A stretch of 64,000 bases of DNA from Pseudomonas sp. Ant30-3 (GCF_000690905.1 NZ_JMCL01000057.1:1-64000), one strand, 5' to 3'. Shown: positions 25,641-34,897, numbered from the stretch's first letter. The notes: a model not told the origin generated them from the sequence alone. A program made the numbers and translations.

Positions 25641-26444
25641 TCAAACATGGCCACGGGCTCCATCCCAGAAGGATTTTAGATGGAAGAAAAACGCTGGGAG
25701 CAGGATCAGCACTAAGCTCGCTACTACAGATAGGGTCACCACCGTCACCGCGCCGTTGAGTGCATGCCACATGCCGATCTCGAGATAGCGCGTCCCCAGA
25801 TCCGCTGCCTTGATGATGAACGCCATTGCTACGCCTTCTCCTTGGAATGGGATCATCTGGAGCAAGAAAATTAATCCGCCGAAAGCGACCGCGATGATCG
25901 CGAATCCCTTGAGACCCAGGGCGGTATCGGCTGTGCTTGGGATGGCGTGCATCGAGATAACCAGGACGAGTAACGCCAGAGCAAACCCCTGCAATGAGCC
26001 AGTACCCAAGTCGACGATCGCGGTAACAGAACCGGTGGCCACAGCGCCGATCCAGACAACCAACGGCACCAATCCCTGGTCGGGAAGGCTCTGATCGTAT
26101 GATGTGCCAAGGGAGATAACGGCGATTGCGCCCCCGGCCAACAAGGGCGCTATGCCCTGAACAAGGAGACCAATCGAGTTGCGCAGAGAAAACGGGCTGT
26201 AGGAAAACTCGACGTAGCCCAGCTGCCCAGTGATTGCATCCGGTGCGAATAGAGCAAGCTTCCTGATTCGCAGGCCGAAGAGCAGGCATGCAATCGCGTG
26301 CGCCATTTCATGTACAGGCCCGCCGATGATTCCAGTGTTCCGATAGACGATCCACGTCTTTACCGAAAACTGTGACACCAGCTTACCCCAGACAAAAATC
26401 GCGCCGGCCGGCACCAGTAAAAGCGCGAGATAGAGGTAGATCAT
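25641..26444 (-). CDS. M50-type membrane metalloprotease
   Basis: 267 residues, strongly hydrophobic with about six membrane segments. The zinc motif is HEMAH at residues 45-49 in GGPVHEMAHAIACLLFG. The second family motif (an Asp in a later membrane segment) is not obvious; D146 region VTAIVDLGTG is a candidate. Predicted intramembrane or membrane-embedded zinc protease. Its ATG overlaps the stop of the UvrD-like helicase (ATGA), an unusual partner for a protease. Confidence 0.8.
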   Translation of the reverse strand: MIYLYLALLLVPAGAIFVWGKLVSQFSVKTWIVYRNTGIIGGPVHEMAHAIACLLFGLRIRKLALFAPDAITGQLGYVEFSYSPFSLRNSIGLLVQGIAPLLAGGAIAVISLGTSYDQSLPDQGLVPLVVWIGAVATGSVTAIVDLGTGSLQGFALALLVLVISMHAIPSTADTALGLKGFAIIAVAFGGLIFLLQMIPFQGEGVAMAFIIKAADLGTRYLEIGMWHALNGAVTVVTLSVVASLVLILLPAFFFHLKSFWDGARGHV

Positions 26445-27907
26445 GCGCGCTGCCCCGCTGCTGCTTCCATCTCCCGCTTGGCCTCAGCGTGACTTTTTTG
26501 GATCACGACCTGGGTGATGCTGTTGATCACCAACACCTTCTTTGCTCTTGTGGCTGCGACATAGAGCAAATTCAACTCATCAACCCGCTGATCAGGGGTG
26601 ATCTTCTCTTCGTCGAAGATGTCTGGGAAATCTTCTTCCAAGACAACCACATCCCACTCCAGCCCCTTCGAGCGGTGGCAGGTGCTCACAATCACATCTG
26701 CATCAAGAGGATCATCCGTTGAGTTGCGGCGTAGCGCCGAGATCAACTTCGGAATGTCGTTGTGCTCCTTGAGTATCCTGAGCATCCGATTCATCTCGGC
26801 ATCCTTCGACTCCTCTGCCGCTTCGGCAAACCCTCCAAAGTCGCTGAACTGCCCGAAAAGGCGCTTGTTGCGGATCTCATCCTTGCGGCCGACCTTCAGA
26901 TGGTAAACATCCTCGAGGTCGGAGATTTGGTATGCCTCAATCCCCCCGTTCCAGTAGACAACTTGGCCGTCAGATACAGCATCAATGGCCGTCATGATCA
27001 CGCCGATCACCGTGCGGTTGAGCACGGTGTAGTGGTTACATCCAGAGGGCAGCGATGTCGTCACTTTGTCGCGGGCACCAAACCCAACCAGGGGACGTGT
27101 TTCCCCTTGCTGTTTGAGGATCGCATTGGCTACGCCGGCAATCATCGGCCCGAACCGGAACGAGTTGGTCAAGAACATCGACGCCGCGCCCTGCACAATC
27201 TGCGTATCAAGTGCGTTCTCAGCCCCTCGCCAACGGTAGATTTGCTGCCATTTGTCGCCGACAAATATCTTCCTCGCCTTCTGACCAGCGACCAGGGAGG
27301 CAGTTACGGGGTTACTGTCCTGCGCCTCATCGAAAAGGATCACGTCATACGGCAGCTGGGGATTACTGAGCTGGAAGAGCTTCAGGTATGCGTCATGCTG
27401 GCAGGGGAATTTGCTCTCGGTATCGATCATCTCGTCCCAGAGTTTCTGGGCAGAATTTATCGTCCGGTCGAGGTGATCGGCTCCGTGCTCCGCTGCCTCT
27501 TCCTCGCTGAGCGCAGCAAAATAATGCGCCTCACTGATTTCTTCGTCAGCGCTCGAAAGGTAGGCATTGAGCACAGCGATAGCGTCTCGAACATCTCCCC
27601 AGTTCCGTGTTTTGAGGAGCCCGGCAGCATCCGTCAGACGGATGTTCCCGAGCTTGTGCTGATAGTGTCGGCCAAACTGCGGCCAGGCCAACTGGTGGGA
27701 TGTCTTGCACACTACGTTTTTCGGAAACTTCTCCGCGCCTTCATCCCGGATAGCGCGGTTGTACGCCAGATAGAGCATGCGCAAGTGGCTGTGATGGTTG
27801 GCGTAGGCAACAAGCGTTGTCGTCTTGCCGCACCCGGCATAGGCCTTCACCACCAGATGGTCACCTTGGTATTCGATGATGGGGAGCTGTTCTGCGGTCG
27901 ACTTCAT
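26441..27907 (-). CDS. UvrD/Rep-like SF1 helicase
   Basis: 488 residues from MKSTAEQLPIIEYQGDHLVV (27907). Walker A YAGCGKTTTL (about 23-32), motif II VILFDEAQDSNP (about 193-204), motif III KIFVGDKWQQIYRWRG, motif V VSTCHRSKGLEWD, motif VI NLLYVAATRAKKVL. Shorter than full UvrD (about 720), close to F-box-helicase-like or phage helicases. Start overlaps the stop of the small membrane protein (ATGA), and its stop overlaps the protease start. The three genes form a tightly coupled unit. Confidence 0.85.
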   Translation of the reverse strand: MKSTAEQLPIIEYQGDHLVVKAYAGCGKTTTLVAYANHHSHLRMLYLAYNRAIRDEGAEKFPKNVVCKTSHQLAWPQFGRHYQHKLGNIRLTDAAGLLKTRNWGDVRDAIAVLNAYLSSADEEISEAHYFAALSEEEAAEHGADHLDRTINSAQKLWDEMIDTESKFPCQHDAYLKLFQLSNPQLPYDVILFDEAQDSNPVTASLVAGQKARKIFVGDKWQQIYRWRGAENALDTQIVQGAASMFLTNSFRFGPMIAGVANAILKQQGETRPLVGFGARDKVTTSLPSGCNHYTVLNRTVIGVIMTAIDAVSDGQVVYWNGGIEAYQISDLEDVYHLKVGRKDEIRNKRLFGQFSDFGGFAEAAEESKDAEMNRMLRILKEHNDIPKLISALRRNSTDDPLDADVIVSTCHRSKGLEWDVVVLEEDFPDIFDEEKITPDQRVDELNLLYVAATRAKKVLVINSITQVVIQKSHAEAKREMEAAAGQRA

Positions 27908-28359
27908 TGAGGCGACTCCATTCTGTTTTTTGCACATTTGCCGCCGTAGACAGACAGCGCTGCTAAGCACCAGAACGAAAACACGGCATCAATCAGGTCG
28001 CCCATTGGGAGATGGCGAACAACCAGGGCTACCGGCTCTGTCACCACCAGGAACGTCGCATACCCTGCAACGGCATGCATTCCGAAGGTGCGTAAGGCTG
28101 CTGCTGCTATGAGGAGGGGAAATAGTGTGTAAAGCGCCAAGCTATGCGTGGAGCTGGAGCTCGGGGCGAGGTGGGTACAGGCGACGACCATGCCAACCGC
28201 TACTGCCATCAAGCCGGCAGCGTGACGACTGGACATCGAGCGCAGCTCTTCGCCGCTGTGCCTGAACGTCAGAATCATGACCGCGTGCGAGCCGATGCCT
28301 GCCAGGTAGTCAATGAGTGGTGATCGGCATATCGCCGGAAGATATTTTTCGCTGGGCAT
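27904..28359 (-). CDS. small membrane protein, four predicted segments
   Basis: 151 residues from MPSEKYLPAICRSPLIDYLA (28359; AAGGAG six bases upstream). Hydrophobic segments at about 40-60, 65-85, 95-115 and 120-140. No recognised family. First gene of the protease/helicase/nuclease operon; its ribosome site lies in a small hairpin (TCTCC with GGAGA), and the 23-bp operator lies 57 bp upstream. Confidence 0.65.
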   Translation of the reverse strand: MPSEKYLPAICRSPLIDYLAGIGSHAVMILTFRHSGEELRSMSSRHAAGLMAVAVGMVVACTHLAPSSSSTHSLALYTLFPLLIAAAALRTFGMHAVAGYATFLVVTEPVALVVRHLPMGDLIDAVFSFWCLAALSVYGGKCAKNRMESPQ

Positions 28360-28415
28360 GTGAGTCTCCTTAGGTGAGGAGATCGTTTCATGCAGGTCGC
28401 GGGGAAAGGTCTGGT

Positions 28416-28438
28416 TTCGGGCGGTTTTTTGGTCTGAA
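28416..28438. promoter_or_regulatory. 23-bp palindrome (site 2) upstream of the membrane protein/helicase/protease operon
   Basis: TTCGG-N13-CTGAA with a T6 centre, one base off the consensus. Starts 57 bp before ATG 28359, the same spacing as at traN. It now lies between that operon and the tnpB element. Confidence 0.55.
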
Positions 28439-28525
28439 TTACGCAGACGCCGCCCTAGATCGGGGCGGCCGGAGAATAGCGATGGCTCACCTTGGGTTAT
28501 TCCAGAGCTATGGCACGCTGCCGAC

Positions 28526-29584
28526 ATGAAGCACACCAAGACCCTCCAGGTTCGCGTTCGAGACAAACACACTCAGCTGCTGCGCCAGATGGCCCGGCAG
28601 GTGAATTTCGTCTGGAACTACCTGAACGAACTCAGCCATCGCTCGATCCGTGAGCGCGGGGTCTTTCTGTCGGCCTACGACTTAGATCGCTATACCCAGG
28701 GCGCAAGCAAGGAACTGGGCCTGCACTCGCAGACATTGCAGGAAGTGTCGCGGGAATACGCCACGCGCCGCCGGCAGTTCAAGAAGGCCCGGCTGAGCTG
28801 GCGTAAATCGATCGGTGTTCGCCGCTCGCTCGGCTGGATTCCGTTCAAATCCGGCGCAGCGAGCTGGAAGAACGGCCAGGTGTTCCACAATGGCAGATGC
28901 TTCAAGGTCTGGGACAGCTACGGGCTGGGCCAGTACCGCCTCCGCTCCGGCAGCTTCAGCGAAGACGCCCGAGGCCGCTGGTATTTCAATGTGGTCGTCG
29001 AGCTGGAGACCCAGCTATCGACGGGGCAAGGGGTAGTAGGCATCGACCTGGGCCTGAAGGACGTGGCCACCTGTAGCGACGGGCAGCGGCTGGAGAATGG
29101 CCGTTTCTACCGCGACCTGGAGCCCAAGCTGGCCAGCGCCCAGCGTGCTGGCAAGAAAGCTCGGGTGCGGGCAATCCACGCCAAGATAGCCAACCGGCGC
29201 AAGGATGCCTTACACAAATTCAGCCGCTCGCTGGTCGAGCGCTGCAACACGATCATCGTGGGCGATGTCAGCTCGCAGAAACTCGTCAAAACCAAGATGG
29301 CCAAGTCGGTGCTCGATGCCGGCTGGGGTCAACTGAAAACAATGCTGGCCTACAAATGCGCGCACGCAGGCATCGTCTTCAGGGTCGTGAACGAGGCGTA
29401 CACCACCCAAACCTGTAGCTGTTGCGGTGCATTGCCCGCCAGCAGGCCGAGAGGTATCGCAGGGCTTGGAATAAGGGAATGGATCTGTGAGTGCGGTGTC
29501 ACTCACGACCGCGACGTGAACGCGGCCAGGAACATTCTCGCGCTCGGGCATGAGCGTCCTGGAGAGGGAATCCCCGGCGTTTAA
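28526..29584 (+). CDS. tnpB: TnpB RNA-guided nuclease, variant catalytic site
   Basis: 352 residues: N-terminal helical RNA-binding part (HTKTLQVRVRDKHTQLLRQM), RuvC-I Asp in VVGIDLGLKDVA (about 173), RuvC-III Asp in THDRDVNAARNILALG (about 326), zinc finger CSCCG...CEC. The RuvC-II position reads IIVGDVSSQKL (about 245), with Gly where most TnpB have Glu. A Glu occurs instead in VVNEAYTTQTCS (about 288), just before the zinc finger. A TnpB lineage with such a relocated Glu is known to me, so it may still be active. The stop lies inside the right-end hairpin. Confidence 0.9.
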   Translation: MKHTKTLQVRVRDKHTQLLRQMARQVNFVWNYLNELSHRSIRERGVFLSAYDLDRYTQGASKELGLHSQTLQEVSREYATRRRQFKKARLSWRKSIGVRRSLGWIPFKSGAASWKNGQVFHNGRCFKVWDSYGLGQYRLRSGSFSEDARGRWYFNVVVELETQLSTGQGVVGIDLGLKDVATCSDGQRLENGRFYRDLEPKLASAQRAGKKARVRAIHAKIANRRKDALHKFSRSLVERCNTIIVGDVSSQKLVKTKMAKSVLDAGWGQLKTMLAYKCAHAGIVFRVVNEAYTTQTCSCCGALPASRPRGIAGLGIREWICECGVTHDRDVNAARNILALGHERPGEGIPGV

Positions 29585-29602
29585 GCCGGGGGAGGATGTC
29601 AA
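29480..29602 (+). ncRNA. candidate omega (right-end) RNA scaffold of TnpB
   Basis: TnpB guide RNAs come from the 3' end of the gene and the right end of the element; the last stable hairpin (29571-29592) and GATGTCAA fit that. The guide would start at about 29603 (TCCTTGGTTGTTGAAA). The 5' limit is not determinable by eye. Confidence 0.45.
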
Positions 29603-29687
29603 TCCTTGGTTGTTGAAAAATCGCATGGGTGTTAAGTCCCAGCTGAAAGCAGTGAAACATGGCTCTAGATAATCCCAAGCCACCGGC

Positions 29688-31178
29688 TCACCCGAATCGG
29701 CGTTTGCTTTTGGCGCGACGGACGTTATAGCCCTTCACCCAGCTTTTCATGTCTTCGCTCGGTGGTTTGGGTTGCACGGTACCGATCCATGCGCGATCTG
29801 GCAGCTCTTTCATGTATGCCTGGTATGCGTACTGAGCCCACCCGTCTTTCTTGCCGGTCTCACGGGCGTACCCAAGCAGCTCGCAGAAAGTGTGCTGTTT
29901 ACTGGTCGGCCCGAGCACTTTGCGTCGATCGTCTAGCTTCACCAGTTTGCCGGTGGCCACCGCCACCCCATCCGGTATTACGATTTCGTTGCCACACTTC
30001 GGACAGAGCAATCCGCTGAAAACAAAGCTGCACTTCGGACATGGCTTGGTTTTTTTCTCCTGATCGCCTTTGTCCTGCGGGCGGCGGTCAAGACGCTCCC
30101 CTTCCCCATTGTCCATGGCGTCGGGCACCTCGTCCGTTGGCTTCCCGTTAAGCAAGAGGTTCCCGGAGTGGTCAATGATAATGCAGTCGATTTTTCCAGT
30201 TTCAGGCGAAAGCCTCAGACCACGGCCAATCATCTGGTAGTGAAGCATCAGGGATTTGGTCGGTCGCGCAATCACAAGGCAACTGGTAGACGGATCATCA
30301 AACCCCTTGATCAGCATTGCCACTGAGACCAAGACCCTTATCCTACCCGCCTTGTACTGGCGCAGGATCTCCTCAGTCTCATGCGGCGGCATGTAGCCGT
30401 CGATGTGGGCTGCGGCAACGCCCGCTTTCAAGAATTGTTCAGCAAGCTTTTTTGAGTGCTGGACGTTGCAGGCGAAAACCAGTGTTTTGCGGTTTTGACC
30501 CAGCTCTTTCCAGTGAGATACCACGTCACCAAGCAGCTTGGCGTCCCCCATCACCGTGGCGAGCTCGTCCTCGATCCAGTCGCCGTTTGGCTTCGTACTC
30601 ACGCCCTTCAGCGAAGGCACGGACGGGGCATAGCACACTGTCGGGACAAGGAATCCCAGGTCAGTAAGCTCAGAAAGAGAGATGCAATTGATCAGCCTGT
30701 CAAATATGCGGCCCAGGCCACGGCGCCATGGGGTAGCACTTAGCCCGATTACTGGCACCTTGTTCCGCCGGCACCAGTTGATCAACTCAATGTGGGCTTC
30801 ATGGATAACATGCGCCTCGTCAATGAGAACAAGGTGTGGCTTGTGGTGGTTGAGCATGTAGTCCAAGCGAGGGCGCAAGCTCTGGATCGTTGCTACCTGG
30901 ATGGGCTTTCGATAGTCCGTCAATGGGTGGTCTGACTGAATCGCTCCCGCGACCAATCCATCTTTGTGGAACCGCTCAAGCGTCTGATCAAGTAGCTTCA
31001 GGCTGTCGACGATGAACCAGGCCTTCCGGTTCTTCGCCTGCGCGCCAGCAATGATGTGCTTGGCCACCTCTGTCTTACCGGAGCCTGTGGGGCTCATCAG
31101 CATCTGAATGGTCGCGCCAAGGCTGATGCCCTTGCGGAGTTCAAAATCCTGCTGCTGTTGGTAGGGTCGGAGTTGCAT
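29688..31178 (-). CDS. DEAD/DEAH-box SF2 helicase with C-terminal zinc ribbon
   Basis: 496 residues. Walker A MSPTGSGKTEVA (about 28-39), motif II VLIDEAHVIH (about 117-126), motif III GLSATPWRRG, motif IV-VI with LVSVAMLIKGFDDP and YQMIGRGLRLSPE. A zinc ribbon follows (CPKCSFVF and CPKCGNEIV, about residues 388-408), then a basic C-terminus. Similar to phage and plasmid SSL2-like helicases that unwind or translocate on DNA. Downstream the tnpB element separates it from the UvrD-like operon. Confidence 0.85.
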   Translation of the reverse strand: MQLRPYQQQQDFELRKGISLGATIQMLMSPTGSGKTEVAKHIIAGAQAKNRKAWFIVDSLKLLDQTLERFHKDGLVAGAIQSDHPLTDYRKPIQVATIQSLRPRLDYMLNHHKPHLVLIDEAHVIHEAHIELINWCRRNKVPVIGLSATPWRRGLGRIFDRLINCISLSELTDLGFLVPTVCYAPSVPSLKGVSTKPNGDWIEDELATVMGDAKLLGDVVSHWKELGQNRKTLVFACNVQHSKKLAEQFLKAGVAAAHIDGYMPPHETEEILRQYKAGRIRVLVSVAMLIKGFDDPSTSCLVIARPTKSLMLHYQMIGRGLRLSPETGKIDCIIIDHSGNLLLNGKPTDEVPDAMDNGEGERLDRRPQDKGDQEKKTKPCPKCSFVFSGLLCPKCGNEIVIPDGVAVATGKLVKLDDRRKVLGPTSKQHTFCELLGYARETGKKDGWAQYAYQAYMKELPDRAWIGTVQPKPPSEDMKSWVKGYNVRRAKSKRRFG

Positions 31179-31437
31179 CGAGGTTTCCCGCTGAAAGAAC
31201 TACAGGCAGGAAACCATTGCCTCGAAAAAACCCAAGCTAGGTGCTTGATCCACCTGATGGACACAGCCCGGGCACAGCCTGATGGAGACAGATGTTTTTT
31301 CTGAGAATGCGAGCCGATATGGACCATCCCTGAAGCCCGTATCTTGATTTGGGTTTTGCGGGTTACGTGCAAACGTAATCGTCATTGCCTGTGCTTTCGC
31401 CCAGGCGTCAATGATGGCCAAGTCAAAGGAGGCCTAG

Positions 31438-32004
31438 ATGGATGACGTAGGAAAGGCACGCGCTCTTAGGTATGCAGAGTCGTTGCGAAACGCAAGCTGG
31501 GTTATCGATAAGGATTCAGCAAACGCACAAAATGCCGTTGGATTCTGGCTTTACTCATACAACCTGGTTGCAGGCCCCAGGCTCGTAGGCCAACTGACGT
31601 TGGACGGCTATCGAGCCATGCAGTCCGGAGAAGATCTGAAAGCACTTGGCGGGCTCCAGCCAGCCGATGTTCTCGGCGCAACCCTCACCGCCTATGACGC
31701 ACTGCCCGACCAGAACCGCAATGCAGGGGAGTCACAAACCGTCATATCAGCGCTGTCCCTATACGCCAGTTCAAGTATGACCTTGCAGGCGCTGGCGCCT
31801 CTCCAAACTGGAGCACATCAGCACTTCATGGTGTTCGATTGGCTTACAGCCACCGGCAAAAGGATCTTTCGCCCGGCTGCGGCAGTCACCGGATCCGTTC
31901 TTGCTCCTGAAACTCTTGCCGAATTCGGGAACTTAGTGCTCTGCGCGCATATGTCGAAACACCCCCACGAAACGCCTTTCCAACTCCAGACTACAGGTTC
32001 TTAA
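31438..32004 (+). CDS. 188-residue hypothetical protein
   Basis: MDDVGKARALRYAESLRNAS from ATG 31438 with AAAGGAGG seven bases upstream. Largely helical, no membrane segment, no recognised domain. It is four bases from the NdpA gene and so is probably co-transcribed with it. Confidence 0.7.
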   Translation: MDDVGKARALRYAESLRNASWVIDKDSANAQNAVGFWLYSYNLVAGPRLVGQLTLDGYRAMQSGEDLKALGGLQPADVLGATLTAYDALPDQNRNAGESQTVISALSLYASSSMTLQALAPLQTGAHQHFMVFDWLTATGKRIFRPAAAVTGSVLAPETLAEFGNLVLCAHMSKHPHETPFQLQTTGS

Positions 32005-32007
32005 CTC

Positions 32008-33009
32008 ATGCCAATCCGTCACATCATCGTTCATCAGATCCACAAAAAGCCTGATGGAACCCCAGCTGTATTGCATGCCCGCGACACTGAACTTGCAGCG
32101 TCGGCAGCCATCGAGAACATGCTCGGCGACCTCAACGAGAGCTACAACGCCAAACAGGGCAAGGCCTGGGGTTTCTTCCATGCCGAGTCAGGCGCTTATC
32201 CCTTCAGCCGATGGTTGAAGGATTACCTCGACGAAAACCAGGACTTCACCGCCTTCAGCCGCCATGCGGTCGAGCACCTGCAAAAACTGATGGAAGAATC
32301 GAACCTCTCAACCGGCGGCCACGTCCTGTTCGCCCACTATCAGCAAGGCATGACCGACTACCTCACCGTCGCTCTGCTGCACCACAGCGAAGGCGTGGCG
32401 GTGAACGACACCCTGGACGTGACCCCAGCCAAGCACCTGGATCTCGGCCAACTTCACCTGGCAGCACGCATCAACATCAGCGAATGGCAGAACAACAAGC
32501 AGTCCAAGCAGTACATTTCGTTCATCAAGGGCAAGAACGGTCGAAAGGTCTCGGACTACTTCCGTGATTTCATCGGTTGCCAGGAGGGTGTAGACGCTCC
32601 CGGCGAAACCCGCACCCTGCTCAAGGCATTCAGTGATTTCGTCGAGAGCGAGGATCTGCCCGAGGAGCAGGCGCGGGAGAAGACCAATACTCTGGTTGGC
32701 TACGCCACCAGCCAGGCGAAGTTGGGCGAGCCGATGACGCTGGAGGAGCTGTCCGGGCTGATTGATGAAGATCGACCAAAGGCGTTCTACGATCACATCC
32801 GCAACCGCGACTATGGACTGTCGCCTGAGATTCCAGCGGATAAACGCACCCTCAACCAATTCCGCCGCTTCACCGGCCGCGCCGAAGGGTTGTCGATCAG
32901 CTTCGAAGCCCACCTACTGGGTTCCAAGATCGACTACGACGAGAATGCCGGCACCCTGACCATTCGCAATCTACCCACTCAGTTGCGTGATCAACTCAAG
33001 CGCGGCTAA
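32008..33009 (+). CDS. NdpA/YejK-family nucleoid-associated protein
   Basis: 333 residues matching the NdpA family: [20 protein letters not shown] start, [69 protein letters not shown]. These proteins bind the nucleoid and affect supercoiling and gene expression. Plasmid copies (for example Pnd of pCAR1) are thought to reduce plasmid burden together with MvaT and HU-like proteins; an MvaT-like gene is also in this window (55.8 kb). Confidence 0.9.
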   Translation: MPIRHIIVHQIHKKPDGTPAVLHARDTELAASAAIENMLGDLNESYNAKQGKAWGFFHAESGAYPFSRWLKDYLDENQDFTAFSRHAVEHLQKLMEESNLSTGGHVLFAHYQQGMTDYLTVALLHHSEGVAVNDTLDVTPAKHLDLGQLHLAARINISEWQNNKQSKQYISFIKGKNGRKVSDYFRDFIGCQEGVDAPGETRTLLKAFSDFVESEDLPEEQAREKTNTLVGYATSQAKLGEPMTLEELSGLIDEDRPKAFYDHIRNRDYGLSPEIPADKRTLNQFRRFTGRAEGLSISFEAHLLGSKIDYDENAGTLTIRNLPTQLRDQLKRG

Positions 33010-33040
33010 AAAAATGCCCCGTCCATCTCTGGACGGGGCA
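33008..33040 (-). terminator. intrinsic terminator after sppA
   Basis: Ten-base perfect stem TGCCCCGTCC and GGACGGGGCA with six-base loop and seven T on the minus strand; it overlaps the NdpA stop. It can also fold on the plus transcript but lacks a T-run there. Confidence 0.85.
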
Positions 33041-33075
33041 GATCCTGCTTAGCCTGGCAGTGTTCCTGCTGGGCC

Positions 33076-34011
33076 TTAGCGCAAGCTCAGGCCGTCGAAC
33101 CCAAGCCGCAATGAGAGCTGATCGGCAACCGAAGCGCCGATCTTGCTGGCAAAGCGATCCAGGGGATTCTGTTTGCGGGTGAAATCAACGATCTTGCTCA
33201 CACCTACGACTTCACGAGCCACGTAGTCAGAATCACCAAGGCGATCAACCAGCCCCAGTCCCACCGCTTGCTCGCCCGTCCATATCAGCCCCGAGTACAG
33301 GTCGGGATTCTCCTTGGCTTTCAGACGATCTCCCCGACCAGCCTCTACCGAGCGAATGAATTGGTTGTGGGTTGTTTTGAGAACCCCTTCCCAGAACTTC
33401 CTCTCCTCAGGATTTTGAGGCTGGAATTGATCCAGGAAAGCCTTGTGTTCCCCGGAGGTATAGGCGCGGCGTTCGACCCCAAGCTTTTGCATGAGCTCAA
33501 CGTAACCGAAGCTCGCCGCGGTGACACCGATCGATCCGACCAAACTTGCCTTGTCCGCAAATATCTCATCGGCTGCGCTGGCGATGTAATAGCCACCGGA
33601 GGCACCCAGATCTGTGATGACGGCATAAACCTTCGTGTCTGGATGCAGTGCACGCAAGCGACGAACTTCATCGTAAACATGGCCCGCCTGCACGGGACTT
33701 CCGCCTGGGCTGTTGATTTCCAAAATCACAGCTTTCGTATTCTCATTTTCAAAGGCCTTGCCGAGGCTGCGTTTCAGGTTCTCAGCGCTCGCTTCCTCCC
33801 CATCCGCAATCACTCCCCTCACCTTGATTTTTGCTGTTACCGGCACATCGGCCCCAACGCCATCAAGGTCTGCCCTTCCGCCGACCACAAAAGCAGTCAC
33901 GACGATCCCAAGAGTCGCGAGACGGAAAAAATTCTTCCAGCGACGTGCTGCACGCTGCTCTTTGATGCTTGCTTGCAGCGTTCGCTCCAAGACTTCGAGG
34001 CTTTGATCCAT
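33076..34011 (-). CDS. sppA: S49-family signal peptide peptidase (SppA-like)
   Basis: 311 residues from MDQSLEVLERTLQASIKEQR (34011). One membrane anchor (FFRLATLGIVVTAFVVGG, about residues 29-46) and an S49 domain: INSPGGSPVQAG, DLGASGGYYIASAAD with the nucleophile Ser, and YTSGEHKAFLD with the general-base Lys. The short single-domain form resembles SohB/SppA of Gram-positives and phages. It cleaves signal peptides or membrane fragments in the periplasm; the plasmid role is unknown. Ends at a strong terminator. Confidence 0.88.
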   Translation of the reverse strand: MDQSLEVLERTLQASIKEQRAARRWKNFFRLATLGIVVTAFVVGGRADLDGVGADVPVTAKIKVRGVIADGEEASAENLKRSLGKAFENENTKAVILEINSPGGSPVQAGHVYDEVRRLRALHPDTKVYAVITDLGASGGYYIASAADEIFADKASLVGSIGVTAASFGYVELMQKLGVERRAYTSGEHKAFLDQFQPQNPEERKFWEGVLKTTHNQFIRSVEAGRGDRLKAKENPDLYSGLIWTGEQAVGLGLVDRLGDSDYVAREVVGVSKIVDFTRKQNPLDRFASKIGASVADQLSLRLGFDGLSLR

Positions 34012-34143
34012 GGGATTTCCGTCAGAAAATTTATACACGGCTATTAAACACTGCGGAGAAGCAATCCTGAACAGGCAACGGGAACTTGGGATTCTCGGCG
34101 GTCGTGAGAGAAGGAGGCGGATCACTTATACGGAGAACCATTT

Positions 34144-34470
34144 ATGCAGGTCGTCACGCCCCAAGCCCGGAATCGGGCTGGACTTACTCTCAACCTGGTC
34201 ATTGGAGTTATCGGCTCACCGCAAGCGCTTTCTCGGCTGAAAGCCAAGCTCGAATTAGCCGTTGAGGACGCTTTGCAAGGGCTCTCACAAGAGGCCAGCC
34301 ATGAGCTTGGAATTGAGATTGGTCGCTGGAACATCGAAACGTCCACCTCCCAACCAGAAGGCGACGGGTCGGCATCGAGCGGGCCACCCCCTGGTCATTC
34401 GGTAGAACAGCTGGAAGCCCCCCCGAAGCCCGCATCCGAGGCCTCCCTGAAGGCAGGATTATGCCTATGA
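34144..34470 (+). CDS. 108-residue hypothetical protein
   Basis: MQVVTPQARNRAGLTLNLVI start; helical core LKAKLELAVEDALQGLS, then a Pro/Ser-rich tail. ATG 34144 is preceded by GGAGAACC. Divergent from sppA across a 130-bp promoter region. No recognised family. Confidence 0.55.
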   Translation: MQVVTPQARNRAGLTLNLVIGVIGSPQALSRLKAKLELAVEDALQGLSQEASHELGIEIGRWNIETSTSQPEGDGSASSGPPPGHSVEQLEAPPKPASEASLKAGLCL

Positions 34471-34703
34471 GCGCCACATCCGCCGTGACACAAAACTTCG
34501 AGCACGAGCGCTTTGTGGTGCGGGATATCTCTGACCAGTATGAGGCTCCGACCTTTGACCTGATTTTCCGAGACCAGGAGCACGGAGTTGAGCGTTGCTC
34601 CGACAGCGTGTGGAGTTCGCACGAGCAAGCCTCGGTAGCAGCGGAGGCACTGGAAAAGGCGGATCGCCGTCCAGTTCACTGGGGTGTGTTGAAGAGCCTC
34701 TAA
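34461..34703 (+). CDS. 80-residue hypothetical protein
   Basis: MPMSATSAVTQNFEHERFVV, FDLIFRDQEHGVERCSDSVW: a small alpha/beta protein. It overlaps the upstream gene end by ten bases; M at 34467 is an alternative start. A terminator follows at 34723. Function unknown. Confidence 0.55.
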   Translation: MPMSATSAVTQNFEHERFVVRDISDQYEAPTFDLIFRDQEHGVERCSDSVWSSHEQASVAAEALEKADRRPVHWGVLKSL

Positions 34704-34722
34704 ACGGAGACCCATAGAACTC

Positions 34723-34748
34723 AGGCGACCATTTGTGTCGCCTTTTTT
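34723..34748 (+). terminator. intrinsic terminator
   Basis: Stem AGGCGAC and GTCGCCT, seven-base loop, then TTTTT. Ends the two-gene unit 34144-34703. Confidence 0.85.
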
Positions 34749-34897
34749 CGCGCTGTCAGCCCCCGTGACTCAATCAGCCAGGTAGCCGGCAGTATCGAGG
34801 CGACTTGGGTATTTCAGGCATGCCTATAGCGTGGCCAATGCAACGCGGCCGAAACCGAGGAGAAAAACACCGCAAACCACAAACAGCTTAGCCCGCT

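Larger units (their letters stand above)
28440..29602 (+). mobile_element. tnpB-only IS200/IS605-type element
   Basis: TnpB gene with no tnpA. The right end carries the typical hairpin TCCCCGGC and GCCGGGGGA (29571-29592) and ends near GATGTCAA (29595-29602). The left end has a stem CCGCCC and GGGGCGG around 28451-28470. Left limit is approximate. It separates the SF2 helicase gene (29688-31178) from the next minus-strand operon, so it may have split a longer cluster. Confidence 0.65.

Noticed and set aside
26762-27910. 382-residue plus-strand ORF opposite the UvrD-like helicase
   Set aside because: The helicase on the minus strand has all motifs; the plus frame has no recognisable domain and is a shadow.
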